Shown here in pieces: positions 46,481 to 54,911 of a stretch of DNA of 64,000 bases. Location: positions 1 to 64,000 of the forward strand of contig NZ_QSRL01000001.1 of the NCBI RefSeq assembly GCF_003437035.1, given 5' to 3'. The notes beneath the pieces were generated by a model, which saw only the letters and a program-made list of their open reading frames with translations, did no database searches and had not been told where the DNA came from. The translations under genes and the position numbers were made by a program. Origin of the DNA: Collinsella sp. TF08-11AT (GTDB lineage: Bacteria > Actinomycetota > Coriobacteriia > Coriobacteriales > Coriobacteriaceae). Position 1 is the first letter of the stretch, and each line of letters opens with the position of its first letter.

Positions 46481-46580
46481 GCGGGCGCCAGAGCGAACAA
46501 ATTGGCATGAAAAGAGGACGGCATAGACCTTCTGGTCATGCCGTCCTCTTTGAATGACAAGTTGTCGCTCTGGCGCCCGC
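46481..46580. other. Two-tier hairpin, different internal strands
   Basis: Outer stem GCGGGCGCCAGAGCGA (46481-46496) pairs perfectly with 46565-46580; inner stem AAAGAGGACGGCAT (46511-46524) pairs perfectly with 46538-46551 and is capped by GACC/GGTC. The internal strands pair only partly and do not share the ATTCCGCAG/CGAGGAC bases of the lar-locus elements. It lies downstream of htpG. Confidence 0.65.
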
Positions 46581-46665
46581 GCAGCGTCGACTGGTCCGCC
46601 GTTCGTTAGAACGGCGGAACTGAGGGCAGCGTCGACCGGTCTGCCGTTCGTTAGAACGGCGGAAC
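46581..46665 (-). repeat. Two tandem 40-nt hairpin repeats after htpG
   Basis: 46581-46620 and 46626-46665 are 38/40 identical (45-nt period). Each holds the stem GCCGTTC-GTTA-GAACGGC. They lie directly downstream of the htpG stop and probably end its transcript, though no T-run follows. Confidence 0.65.
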
Positions 46666-46684
46666 CAAAGGCGTGACTACTTAA

Positions 46685-48709
46685 CTACATCAAGTTGCAG
46701 ACAGCCGCCGCGAAGGCAACGGGGTCCTCGGGGAGGATACCCTCGACCAGCAGGGCCTGATCGTAGAGCAGGCCGGAGTACTGCTTGATCTTGTCGGCGT
46801 CGCCTGCCTTCTGGGCAGCGACAAGCTTGTCAAAGACCGGGTGCTTGGCGTTGAGCTCGAGCACGCGCTGGCTCTTGGGCATACCGTCGGGCGCGCCCTC
46901 GGGTCCCTTCTGGAGCACCTTCTCCATCTCGAGCGAAAGCGGACCCTCGGTGGTAATGCAAGCGGGGGCATCGGTCAGGCGCGCGGAGACGGCAACTTTC
47001 TCGACCTTGTCACCGAGCGCCTCCTTCATAGCGCTAAAGAGGTCCTCGTTTTCCTTGGTGGCGTCCTCGGCCTCCTTCTTCTCGTCCTCGGTCGCCAGAT
47101 CAAGATCGCCAGTCGCGACGTTCTTGAGCTCCAGGTGACGATCCTCGACCTCGGGCTCGGCACCGTCGGCAACGGCCTTCTCGGCAGCCTCGCGGGCGGC
47201 GTCGTCTTCGTAGATCTTAGGCATATCGGCGGCAACGTACTCACGCATAGCCTGGAACGTGAACTCATCCACATCCTGCGTCAGCAACAGCACGTCATAG
47301 CCGCGCTCGAGCACGCCCTTTACCACGGGCATCTTGGCCAAGCGCTCACGCGAGTCGCCGGCGGCGTAGTAGATGGCCTTCTGATCCTCGGGCATGCCCT
47401 TGGCATACTCGGCCAGGGTAATCATCTTCTGCTCCTTGGCAGACCAGAACAGTAGCAGGTCGGCGAGCTCATCGGCCTTCATGCCATAGCTCGAGTAGAT
47501 GCCGTACTTAAGGCCGCGGCCAAAGTTCTCAAAGAACTTCTCGTAGGCCTCGCGGTCGTTGTCGCGCATGTCCTCAAGATCGGCAGTGATCTTCTTCTCG
47601 ACACGCTTGGCAATGGCCTTGAGCTGACGGTTCTGTTGCAGCGTCTCACGCGAAATATTGAGCGTCACGTCGGCAGAGTCCACGACACCGCGCACAAAGT
47701 TGTAGTAGTCGGGCAGCAAGTCGTCGCACTTCTCCATAATCAGCACGTTGGAACTGTAGAGCGCCAGGCCCTTCTCGTAGTCCTTGCTGTACAGATCGAA
47801 CGGGGCGCGACCCGGCACAAACAGCAGCGCATCGTACTCAAGCGTACCCTCGGCATGGAAGCTGATAGTGCGCGCGGGATCGTCAAAGTCGTGGAACGTG
47901 GACTTGTAGAACTCGTTGTAATCCTTCTGCTCAACGTCGGAGCTGCGCTTTTTCCAAATCGGCGTCATGGAGTTGATGGTCTCGAGCTCCTGGTAGTCCT
48001 CGTACTCGGGCTTGTAGTCGTCGCCGGCGTCCTCGGGCTTGGGTTTCTGGCGGCTCTTGCTCACCATCATCTGAATCGGGTAGCGCACATAGTTGCTGTA
48101 CTGCTGAATCAGGCTCTTGAGGCCCCACTCGGTCAGGAAGCGATCGTAGGTCTCGGCCTCGCCGTCGGCGTCGAGCTTCTCGTTCTCGCGCAGCGTCAGG
48201 ATGACATCGGTACCGTGCTCAGCACGCTCGCCATCCTCGATGGTGTAGCCCTCAAGACCGTCGGACTCCCAAACGTGGGCGGTGTCCTCGCCATAGGCGC
48301 GGCTGACAACCTTTACGTGGCTGGCAACCATAAAGGCAGAGTAGAAGCCCACGCCAAACTGACCGATGATGTCGACATCGGAACCCTGCTGCTCGGCGTT
48401 CTCAGTCTTAAACTCCTCGGAGCCGGAATGGGCGATGGTGCCCAGATTGCGCTCGAGCTCCTCGGCGGTCATGCCAATGCCGTTATCCGAGATGGTAATG
48501 GTGCGGGCGTCTTTATCAAAAGAGACGCGAATAGCCAGGTCGCCCTGGTCGAGCTTGACACTCGGGTCCTGCAGGCTCTTAAAGTTGAGCTTGTCGACGG
48601 CATCGCTGGCGTTGGAGATAAGCTCGCGCAGGAAGATTTCCTTATTGGTGTAGATGGAGTTGATCATGAGGTCGAGCAGTTTTTTGCTCTCGGTCTTAAA
48701 TTGACGCAT
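46685..48709 (-). CDS. htpG: Chaperone protein HtpG (Hsp90)
   Basis: A 674-residue Hsp90 chaperone. The GHKL ATP-binding N-domain has ELISNASDAVDKLNF, ITISDNGIGMTAEEL and GQFGVGFYSAFMVA. The middle domain has the catalytic Arg loop region SRETLQQNRQLKAI. The C-terminal dimerization domain ends LPEDPVAFAAAVCNLM. It has a charged insertion rich in Glu and Lys at about 490-540 (EDEKKEAEDATKENEDL). The start is at MRQFKTESKK with a weak AAAGG site. No heat-shock operator is recognised upstream. Confidence 0.96.
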   Translation of the reverse strand: MRQFKTESKKLLDLMINSIYTNKEIFLRELISNASDAVDKLNFKSLQDPSVKLDQGDLAIRVSFDKDARTITISDNGIGMTAEELERNLGTIAHSGSEEFKTENAEQQGSDVDIIGQFGVGFYSAFMVASHVKVVSRAYGEDTAHVWESDGLEGYTIEDGERAEHGTDVILTLRENEKLDADGEAETYDRFLTEWGLKSLIQQYSNYVRYPIQMMVSKSRQKPKPEDAGDDYKPEYEDYQELETINSMTPIWKKRSSDVEQKDYNEFYKSTFHDFDDPARTISFHAEGTLEYDALLFVPGRAPFDLYSKDYEKGLALYSSNVLIMEKCDDLLPDYYNFVRGVVDSADVTLNISRETLQQNRQLKAIAKRVEKKITADLEDMRDNDREAYEKFFENFGRGLKYGIYSSYGMKADELADLLLFWSAKEQKMITLAEYAKGMPEDQKAIYYAAGDSRERLAKMPVVKGVLERGYDVLLLTQDVDEFTFQAMREYVAADMPKIYEDDAAREAAEKAVADGAEPEVEDRHLELKNVATGDLDLATEDEKKEAEDATKENEDLFSAMKEALGDKVEKVAVSARLTDAPACITTEGPLSLEMEKVLQKGPEGAPDGMPKSQRVLELNAKHPVFDKLVAAQKAGDADKIKQYSGLLYDQALLVEGILPEDPVAFAAAVCNLM

Positions 48710-48911
48710 GTGCAGTCCTTTCGCGCTACCCCCGTCCGCAAAAATGGCCCGGTTGCCCGAGCCGCATTGCAGACCTGCTATGTTCAGACTTAGATTTTAT
48801 AACCCATTAGCGCGCATATATACATACGGAATCGAAAAACTGTATGTCCAAACGCTCTGATGCGCCAATTGCCAAGGAGTGTCCCCGACTGCCGGCAGGA
48901 AAGGAACGTCC

Positions 48912-49412
48912 CTATCTGCCATCTACGCGCTTGGCCATCCAAACATGGGGCTGGCCCTCGTCTTCGTAGTCCACCGGGGCAATCTGCGTGTAACCCGCCT
49001 TGGCATAGAGCGGCAGCACGTATTCCTGCGCGTGCAGCTTAATGAGCTTGGCGCCGGCATCACGCGCGCACGTATCACTGGCCTCGACAATCTTGCTCGC
49101 CAAACCGCGACGGCGCATGCTCGGCAGCACGGCCACGCGCCCCATAATGTAGGTCTCCCCCGCCGCGACGCCTTCGTCCAAGTCGCACGCCGGCGACACC
49201 GGAGCCTCTGCGTCAGCTGCGCGCTCAAGCTCTTCGGGAAACACGCGCGAGCAACCGGCAAGCTCACCGTCTACATAGAGCGTCACATGGATGCAGTTCG
49301 GATCCTCGTCGATAGCGTCAAACTCATTCTCGTAGCCCTGCTCGTCCATAAAAACGACGCGGCGCACCAACGCCGCGTCATCAAAGCATCCCGTCTTAAG
49401 TTGGATATCCAT
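48912..49412 (-). CDS. GNAT family N-acetyltransferase
   Basis: A 166-residue GCN5-related acetyltransferase. The acetyl-CoA binding motif A reads GRVAVLPSMRRRGLASKIVE, and the C-terminal part has YAKAGYTQIAPVDYEDEGQPH. It resembles the ElaA/YjcF-like group. The start at 49412 (MDIQLKTG) follows AAAGGG. Substrate unknown. It is convergent with nothing and lies 39 bases before cpsB, in the same direction. Confidence 0.9.
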   Translation of the reverse strand: MDIQLKTGCFDDAALVRRVVFMDEQGYENEFDAIDEDPNCIHVTLYVDGELAGCSRVFPEELERAADAEAPVSPACDLDEGVAAGETYIMGRVAVLPSMRRRGLASKIVEASDTCARDAGAKLIKLHAQEYVLPLYAKAGYTQIAPVDYEDEGQPHVWMAKRVDGR

Positions 49413-49451
49413 GGCTGCCCTTTCATTCAATGCGAACGTTAGGGACAGATT

Positions 49452-50102
49452 TTAGCGAAAATGAGCTCCGCGCACGCTAAACTTCGCGCGAGCCTTCGCC
49501 AGGCAGTCGTAATGACCCACGTTATGGGCATCGCTCGCGATGAAGCTGTACAGGTTCTGATCGAACAGGCGCTGTGCCGGCTTTTTCTCGCGACCAAAGC
49601 GACCGCCGGCAATAAAGTCCGCCGAAGCCTGCAGCTTGCAGCCCATATCGACCAGGCGCTCCGCCACGCTTACATCCTTTTGAACCGCACGATAGCGCTC
49701 AGGATGAGCGATGATCACCTGGTAGCCACGGCACTGCAAATCGTAAATCGTGTTCTCGTACTCTCTAAACGCATACGCATCGGCATGCGTCGAAAGCTCG
49801 AGCAGAAACTCGTTGGTCCCATCGAAATGCAAGTGATCCGCGGCATCGATACCAAGCTCAACGAGCTTTCGATGGTTGACCTCGAAGCCCATCTGGAGCG
49901 GAAAACCGTCAGCGTTATCGCGCAGCAGCTCAAAGGCATCCCACATCTTGTCGTAATCAAAATAGGGATCACGGCAGTGAGGAGTGCAAACGATTCTGGT
50001 TACACCGGCCCGCTTGGCAGCCTCGAGCATCGCCAAGCTCTCTTCGAGATCGGCGGCGCCGTCGTCTACACCCGGCAAGATATGGCAATGAATGTCACGC
50101 AT
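49452..50102 (-). CDS. CpsB/CapC-type PHP tyrosine phosphatase
   Basis: A 216-residue metal-dependent phosphatase of the PHP fold: MRDIHCHILPGVDDGAADLE, CTPHCRDPYFD, ELSTHAD, IIAHPERYRAV and SDAHNVG carry the metal-binding His and Asp residues. It dephosphorylates the CpsD tyrosine kinase in capsule systems. It is the last gene of cpsC-cpsD-cpsB, 17 bases after the kinase stop. Confidence 0.93.
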   Translation of the reverse strand: MRDIHCHILPGVDDGAADLEESLAMLEAAKRAGVTRIVCTPHCRDPYFDYDKMWDAFELLRDNADGFPLQMGFEVNHRKLVELGIDAADHLHFDGTNEFLLELSTHADAYAFREYENTIYDLQCRGYQVIIAHPERYRAVQKDVSVAERLVDMGCKLQASADFIAGGRFGREKKPAQRLFDQNLYSFIASDAHNVGHYDCLAKARAKFSVRGAHFR

Positions 50103-50119
50103 AGGTCAGCCTTAATCAA

Positions 50120-50857
50120 CTAAACGTTTGCTCGGTTGGTGAAGATGCCCTTTTTGGAAGTGCCCTGATCGTCGGAGCCCTTCTTAACCTTCTTACCGTC
50201 CTTGGTGTAGTAAGAATAGTAGTACTCGCTGGTCTCGGTCTCACAGTAATTCATGACGGTACCGATGAGCTTGACCTTCTCGGACTTCTTAAGCTGGGCG
50301 ATAGCGTTGAGCGCCTCTTCGCGCTTGGTAAAGTCCTCTCGCACCACGAACAGCGCGCCGTCGGTCAAGCTGGCAATCTCGGCAGCATCGATGAAGGTGC
50401 CGACCGGAGGAGCATCGAAGATGACGTACTGGAACTTGGCGGACAGTGCCTTTACCAGCTTGGCAAAGCGATGGGAGACGATGATGTCGGCAGGATTGGG
50501 AATGTGCGGCTCGGCATCGAGGAAGTAGAAGTTCTTCTGACCCGTCTCGACAATTGCCTGGTCAATGGAGATCTGCTCGGAAAGGACCGCATAGAGTCCG
50601 CCGCGCGAACGAACGCCGAGCATATCGGAAAGGGACCTGCGGCGCATATCGGCCTCGACCAGGAGCACGGACTTGCCGCTCGTGGCGATTGCCTGAGCAA
50701 GGTTAATGGAAACCGTAGACTTGCCCTCGTTGGGAATCGAGGAGGTAACGGTGATGGTGCGAATGGGGTCATCCACGCTCGCAAAGCGGATGTTGGCCAG
50801 AAGGGTCTTGGCGGCATTCTGTACAACGAGCTTATCGGTGTTCTTTGCCTTAGCCAT
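50120..50857 (-). CDS. BY-kinase CpsD/CapB-type tyrosine-protein kinase
   Basis: A 245-residue ATPase-fold tyrosine kinase: Walker A in SSIPNEGKSTVSINLAQAIA, Walker A' in VLLVEADMRRRSLSDMLG, Walker B in FQYVIFDAPPVGTFIDA. The C-terminal Tyr cluster SEYYYSYYTKDGKK is where autophosphorylation occurs in this family. It needs the membrane partner CpsC, encoded 2 bases upstream. Confidence 0.93.
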   Translation of the reverse strand: MAKAKNTDKLVVQNAAKTLLANIRFASVDDPIRTITVTSSIPNEGKSTVSINLAQAIATSGKSVLLVEADMRRRSLSDMLGVRSRGGLYAVLSEQISIDQAIVETGQKNFYFLDAEPHIPNPADIIVSHRFAKLVKALSAKFQYVIFDAPPVGTFIDAAEIASLTDGALFVVREDFTKREEALNAIAQLKKSEKVKLIGTVMNYCETETSEYYYSYYTKDGKKVKKGSDDQGTSKKGIFTNRANV

Positions 50858-50859
50858 GC

Positions 50860-51516
50860 CTATTTACCACCTTTCATAGCCGGAATTCGGCCAACAACGG
50901 GAATACCCAGGAGCTCTTCTGCCTCTTCGGCACCGCGGATGCGGGTATTGAGCATGTCCGCCAAAACGACATAGGCAACTGCGATAAAGATACCGGCGAG
51001 GAACGCGACGGCAATATACAGCGTTCGCTTGGGGCCGCTGGGGGCTTCGGGGGTCTTAGCCTCGTCGATAACGTTGATGCTCTGGGCAGCGCCGACGTTC
51101 TGAGCGACCGTACTCACCGAGCTGGCAATGGCCTTTGCGACCTCAGCCGTCTCCTTGGCATCGGTGCCGGTAACCGAAAGCGTAATGACACGCGTGGTGG
51201 TCTCGGAGGAAACAGACACCTTGTAGTCATCCAAATCGGTGAGGCCCAGTTCTTTGGCGGCGCCGCTCTTAACGCTATCGCTATCCAGCAGCGTGGCGAT
51301 ATCGTTGGAAAGCATCTGGCTCGCCGAGAGATCGTTGTAGCTCATCTGACCGCTATCGTCGGTCTTGGCGAGAATGTACATGCTCGTCGTCGCGGTATAG
51401 GTGTTGTCCATCGCAACGAAGGACACGATGCCCATGGCGATCGTGCAGACCACCGGAAGGGTGATGACCAGCTTGAGGTGCTTCTTCAGCAGCTGGAACA
51501 GTTCGAGAAGGGTCAT
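50860..51516 (-). CDS. Wzz/CpsC-type chain-length and kinase-activating membrane protein
   Basis: A 218-residue protein with two membrane helices (LVITLPVVCTIAMGIVSFVA near 15-35 and LYIAVAFLAGIFIAVAYVVL near 165-185) around an external Wzz domain. The short cytoplasmic tail (NTRIRGAEEAEELLGIPVVG) is the part that activates the kinase in related systems. First gene of the three-gene module. No glycosyltransferase or polymerase genes are nearby. Confidence 0.92.
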   Translation of the reverse strand: MTLLELFQLLKKHLKLVITLPVVCTIAMGIVSFVAMDNTYTATTSMYILAKTDDSGQMSYNDLSASQMLSNDIATLLDSDSVKSGAAKELGLTDLDDYKVSVSSETTTRVITLSVTGTDAKETAEVAKAIASSVSTVAQNVGAAQSINVIDEAKTPEAPSGPKRTLYIAVAFLAGIFIAVAYVVLADMLNTRIRGAEEAEELLGIPVVGRIPAMKGGK

Positions 51517-51657
51517 GCAGCTTGCCTTTCATTTCCCCAGTTCGGATTGACAAAACTGTCCGTATGTTATCGCATCTTTTTACCGAGACCAAACTCTATA
51601 CATAAGAAACAGGCTCTCCTGTAAAAATGTCGGAAGCAATCGTAAAATTGCACAACA

Positions 51658-51686
51658 ACGCCGCACCCGAAAGTCAAATGCGGCGT
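51658..51686 (-). terminator. Hairpin after the PhoR-like kinase gene
   Basis: ACGCCGCA pairs with TGCGGCGT, 13-nt loop, 25 bases after the stop. The minus strand continues TGTTGTGCAATTTT, a poor T-run. The remaining gap to cpsC shows only promoter-like AT-rich DNA. Confidence 0.55.
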
Positions 51687-51711
51687 CTACATCAATATCT
51701 GTGTTGTATCG

Positions 51712-53136
51712 CTATGCGAATGGCTCGTCCTGCTGTATGGGAAACGTCACCGTAATGGTGGTTCCCACGCCCAACTCGCTCGACAGATCAAGCGTGGCGT
51801 GATGATACAGGGCCGCATGCTTGACAATGGCAAGCCCCAGGCCGGTTCCGCCGCGTGCCTTGGACCTACTCTTGTCCACGCGATAGAACCGCTCAAATAC
51901 CTTGCCCTGTTCTTCAGGCGCGATACCGATTCCCGTGTCGGCGACAGCGAGGAACGGATGGCCTTCGTCGTTAGTGCCGCACTGCAGCGTAACCGTACCG
52001 CCGGGCCGATTGTAGCGGATGGCGTTGCTTGCCAGATTATAGATGAGCTCGTCGACCAAGCGCGACACGCCTTCGATGACCACAGGCTTGGTCTCATGAC
52101 TTATCGTCACATTCGCCTGACGGGCAACCTGTTCAAGACGCTGCTCAACCGCGTAGATCGCACGCGAGAGCTCAATAGGCTCCGTGGACCCAATGGGCAC
52201 TGCCTCGCCTTCAGTTGCACGTTCGGCCTCGTCCAAGTTAGACAGCGTAAGGATGTCGTTGACAAGCGCTGCCAAGCGGCCCGCCTCACGATAGATGCGA
52301 CCGCCAAAGTTGCGCAGGTCGTCCTCGCCCTCGACCATGCCATTTGCGATGAGCTCGGCATAGCCCGAAATCGCCGTAAGCGGCGTCTTGAGCTCATGGG
52401 TGATATTCGCCGTGAACTCGCGGCGCATACGGTCGTTGTCCGCTAGCACCGCCATTTGGCGCTTGAGTTCCTGGCGCTGCGACTCGATACGCTCAAGCAT
52501 GGGGACCATCTCGGCATAGGCGTGCTCATAGCTACGGCGTGGGTGATCCAAATCCACCTCTTGCAACGGCGCGATGATGGCACGGGACTCACGGCGCGCC
52601 ATAAAAAACGAGAGTACCGCACCCGCTGCTGCGATAAGCAGCATCGGCGCCAGCATCGACAGCAAAATCGCCGCAACGCCAGGCTGGGCCTGCGCCAAGC
52701 GGACGACCTGGCCGTTATCAAGGGTGACGGCGCGATACAGCATAATCTCGTCGAGTGTAGAGCTTGCGCGCTCCGCGGAACCCGAACCACTCTCAAAGGC
52801 CTCGATGACCTCGGGGCGATCGCCATGGTTGGGCAGTGTGGAAGGCGACGCCTCGTTGTCGTAGGCAACAGATCCGTCCTTATTGATCAGCGTGATACGA
52901 AGATCCTCGCGATCGAGGCTTCGCAAGAACGGAATGGGCTCCTGCTGCTCGTCGAGAGCGGCAGCAATGAGCTCGGTTTCCTGCGCCAGATTGGCACTCG
53001 TGGCATCCGCCAAAGTGTTTTGCACAAAGAACGCACCCAGCACCGTAAACGCCACGATAACCGCCATGGCGCAGACAAAGATCGTCACAAAAACGCGGTG
53101 CGACAGCGTATGTTTTCCCTGGGGGGCGAAGACCAC
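51712..53136 (-). CDS. Sensor histidine kinase, PhoR-like
   Basis: A 474-residue membrane kinase. TM1 near 15-38 (VFVTIFVCAMAVIVAFTVLG), an extracytoplasmic sensor of about 115 residues, TM2 near 158-180, a linker, then the H-box FTANITHELKTPLTAISGY with the phosphorylated His, and the ATP-binding N, G1 and G2 boxes (NLASNAIRYNRPG, VADTGIGIAPEEQ, GTGLGLAIVKHAA). It lies 3 bases after the response regulator gene, so the two form one operon. Its neighbour pstB suggests phosphate sensing. Confidence 0.92.
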   Translation of the reverse strand: MVFAPQGKHTLSHRVFVTIFVCAMAVIVAFTVLGAFFVQNTLADATSANLAQETELIAAALDEQQEPIPFLRSLDREDLRITLINKDGSVAYDNEASPSTLPNHGDRPEVIEAFESGSGSAERASSTLDEIMLYRAVTLDNGQVVRLAQAQPGVAAILLSMLAPMLLIAAAGAVLSFFMARRESRAIIAPLQEVDLDHPRRSYEHAYAEMVPMLERIESQRQELKRQMAVLADNDRMRREFTANITHELKTPLTAISGYAELIANGMVEGEDDLRNFGGRIYREAGRLAALVNDILTLSNLDEAERATEGEAVPIGSTEPIELSRAIYAVEQRLEQVARQANVTISHETKPVVIEGVSRLVDELIYNLASNAIRYNRPGGTVTLQCGTNDEGHPFLAVADTGIGIAPEEQGKVFERFYRVDKSRSKARGGTGLGLAIVKHAALYHHATLDLSSELGVGTTITVTFPIQQDEPFA

Positions 53137-53139
53137 GGG

Positions 53140-53868
53140 TTACTCCTCCGATGCGGTGGCCGCGGTGTCGTCGCCTTCGGCACCATCACCGGCAGAAGGC
53201 TCGGCCAGGCGATAACCCACGCCGCGCACGGTCTCGATGGCGCTGGCATGCTCGCCCAGTTTTTGGCGAAGCGTCTGCACGTGCACGTCAACGGTGCGCG
53301 AACCGCCGTCGAAGTCCCAGCCCCACACGCTCTGCAGCAACGACTCGCGGGTAAAGACCACGCCGGGCTTGCGCATGAGGTACTCGAGCAGGTCGAACTC
53401 GCGCAGGGTGAGCTTAAGCGGCTCGCCGGCAACGGTCACCTCGCGATGGCTGGGCGAGAGCACGATGTCGCCCACGCTGAGCACATCGCTCGCCTGCTTG
53501 ACCATGCCGCCGCGACGCAGCAGTGCGCGGCAGCGGCTCGCAAGCTCCATGAGCGAAAACGGCTTAGTCAGGTAATCGTCGGCACCGCCATCGAGCGCCA
53601 TCACCTTGTCGAGCTCGGTGTCCTTGGCGGTAAGCATCATGATGGGCACCGTCGCCGTCAGGCGATCGGCACGCAGACGACGCATAATCGCCAAGCCATC
53701 GGTATCGGGCAGCATGATGTCGAGCAGGACAGCATCGGGCACCCGTCGCGCCACAGCAGCCTTAAACTCGCCATCGCACGAAAAGCCCTCGGCCTCGATC
53801 CCCTGCTTGCGCAGCGCATAGACCGTCAAATCCCTGATGTTGTCATCGTCCTCGACGTAATAGATCAT
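53140..53868 (-). CDS. OmpR-family response regulator, PhoB-like
   Basis: A 242-residue regulator. Receiver: acidic YVEDDDN, phosphorylated Asp in DAVLLDIMLPDTDG, Thr in MMLTAKD, Lys in YLTKPFS. DNA-binding winged helix: RESLLQSVWGWDFDGGSRTV. The C-terminal tail of about 20 Ala/Glu/Asp-rich residues is extra. The start at 53868 (MIYYVEDDDN) follows AAAGGGG. Adjacent to the kinase and to pstB, so a PhoB-type role is plausible. Confidence 0.92.
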   Translation of the reverse strand: MIYYVEDDDNIRDLTVYALRKQGIEAEGFSCDGEFKAAVARRVPDAVLLDIMLPDTDGLAIMRRLRADRLTATVPIMMLTAKDTELDKVMALDGGADDYLTKPFSLMELASRCRALLRRGGMVKQASDVLSVGDIVLSPSHREVTVAGEPLKLTLREFDLLEYLMRKPGVVFTRESLLQSVWGWDFDGGSRTVDVHVQTLRQKLGEHASAIETVRGVGYRLAEPSAGDGAEGDDTAATASEE

Positions 53869-53932
53869 GTTGAACCCCTTTGCGGCCGGCATGACCGCAT
53901 CTTAACCCTAAAGGTACCTTTACGAGATGGTA

Positions 53933-54808
53933 TCAACCAAAACGTCCCGTCAAATAATCCGCTGTGCGCGAATCGGTCGGTTTTTTGAAGAGCTGAGCGG
54001 TGGGCGCGTGCTCCACCAGCTCGCCCAGCAAGAAAAACGCGACCGAGTCGGAGATGCGCGCCGCCTGCTGCATATTGTGCGTAACGACCACCAACGTGCA
54101 GGTCTCCTTGAGCTCGCAGGCAAGCTGCTCCACCACCAGCGTCGACACGGGGTCGAGGGCGCTCGTGGGCTCATCCATCAGCAGGATGTCGGGTTGCACG
54201 GCAAGCGCGCGGGCGATGCACAGGCGCTGCTGCTGCCCGCCCGAAAGGCCCAGCCCCGACTCCTTGAGCTTGTCCTTGACCTCATCCCACAGAGCGGCTC
54301 GACAAAGGGAATCCTCGACCAGCTCATCCAGCACGACGCGATCGCGCACGCCCATGCCACGGGGGCCGTACGCGACGTTGTCGTAGATGCTCATGGGAAA
54401 CGGGTTGGGGCGCTGGAACACCATGCCCACGCGCTGGCGAAGGCGGCAGATGTCGTAATCGCCCAGGATATCTTGACCATCGATCGCAATCTTGCCCTCG
54501 ATTCGGCAGTCCTTGATGCCGTCGTTCATGCGGTTAAAGCAGCGCAGCAACGTGGACTTTCCGCAGCCCGAAGGCCCGATGAACGAGGTGATCTGCTTGT
54601 CGCGGATCTTGATGGACACGTCCTTGAGTGCGCGGTGGTCGCCATAGAACAAATCGAGGCCCTCGACGTCGATGCGCGTCGGCGAGGCGGCAAGGTCCTG
54701 CGCCGTGGGGCGCGTCGCGTCTCCGACTTCGCGCTCGTGCGCAGCCTCGGCTCGCGCCTCCATTAGCTCCTCGAGCTCCGTGGGCTCCATAGCCACACCA
54801 GCCGTCAT
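53933..54808 (-). CDS. pstB: Phosphate ABC transporter ATP-binding protein PstB
   Basis: A 291-residue ATPase. Walker [21 protein letters not shown], the PstB-specific [20 protein letters not shown], the signature [16 protein letters not shown] and Walker [14 protein letters not shown]. An N-terminal extension of about 45 acidic residues is unusual. The start at 54808 follows GGAGG. pstS, pstC and pstA are not adjacent: a histidine kinase gene lies upstream and the PhoBR-like pair downstream. The rest of the transporter must be elsewhere. Confidence 0.95.
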   Translation of the reverse strand: MTAGVAMEPTELEELMEARAEAAHEREVGDATRPTAQDLAASPTRIDVEGLDLFYGDHRALKDVSIKIRDKQITSFIGPSGCGKSTLLRCFNRMNDGIKDCRIEGKIAIDGQDILGDYDICRLRQRVGMVFQRPNPFPMSIYDNVAYGPRGMGVRDRVVLDELVEDSLCRAALWDEVKDKLKESGLGLSGGQQQRLCIARALAVQPDILLMDEPTSALDPVSTLVVEQLACELKETCTLVVVTHNMQQAARISDSVAFFLLGELVEHAPTAQLFKKPTDSRTADYLTGRFG

Positions 54809-54911
54809 ACCGCATACCTCCACGTCGATATCAATTCAGCAGTATCGATAGTAGAAACCGCGGCTCATACGCACGTGAGCGCATTGTCAGGTGTTTGTAA
54901 GGGCGCCTACG

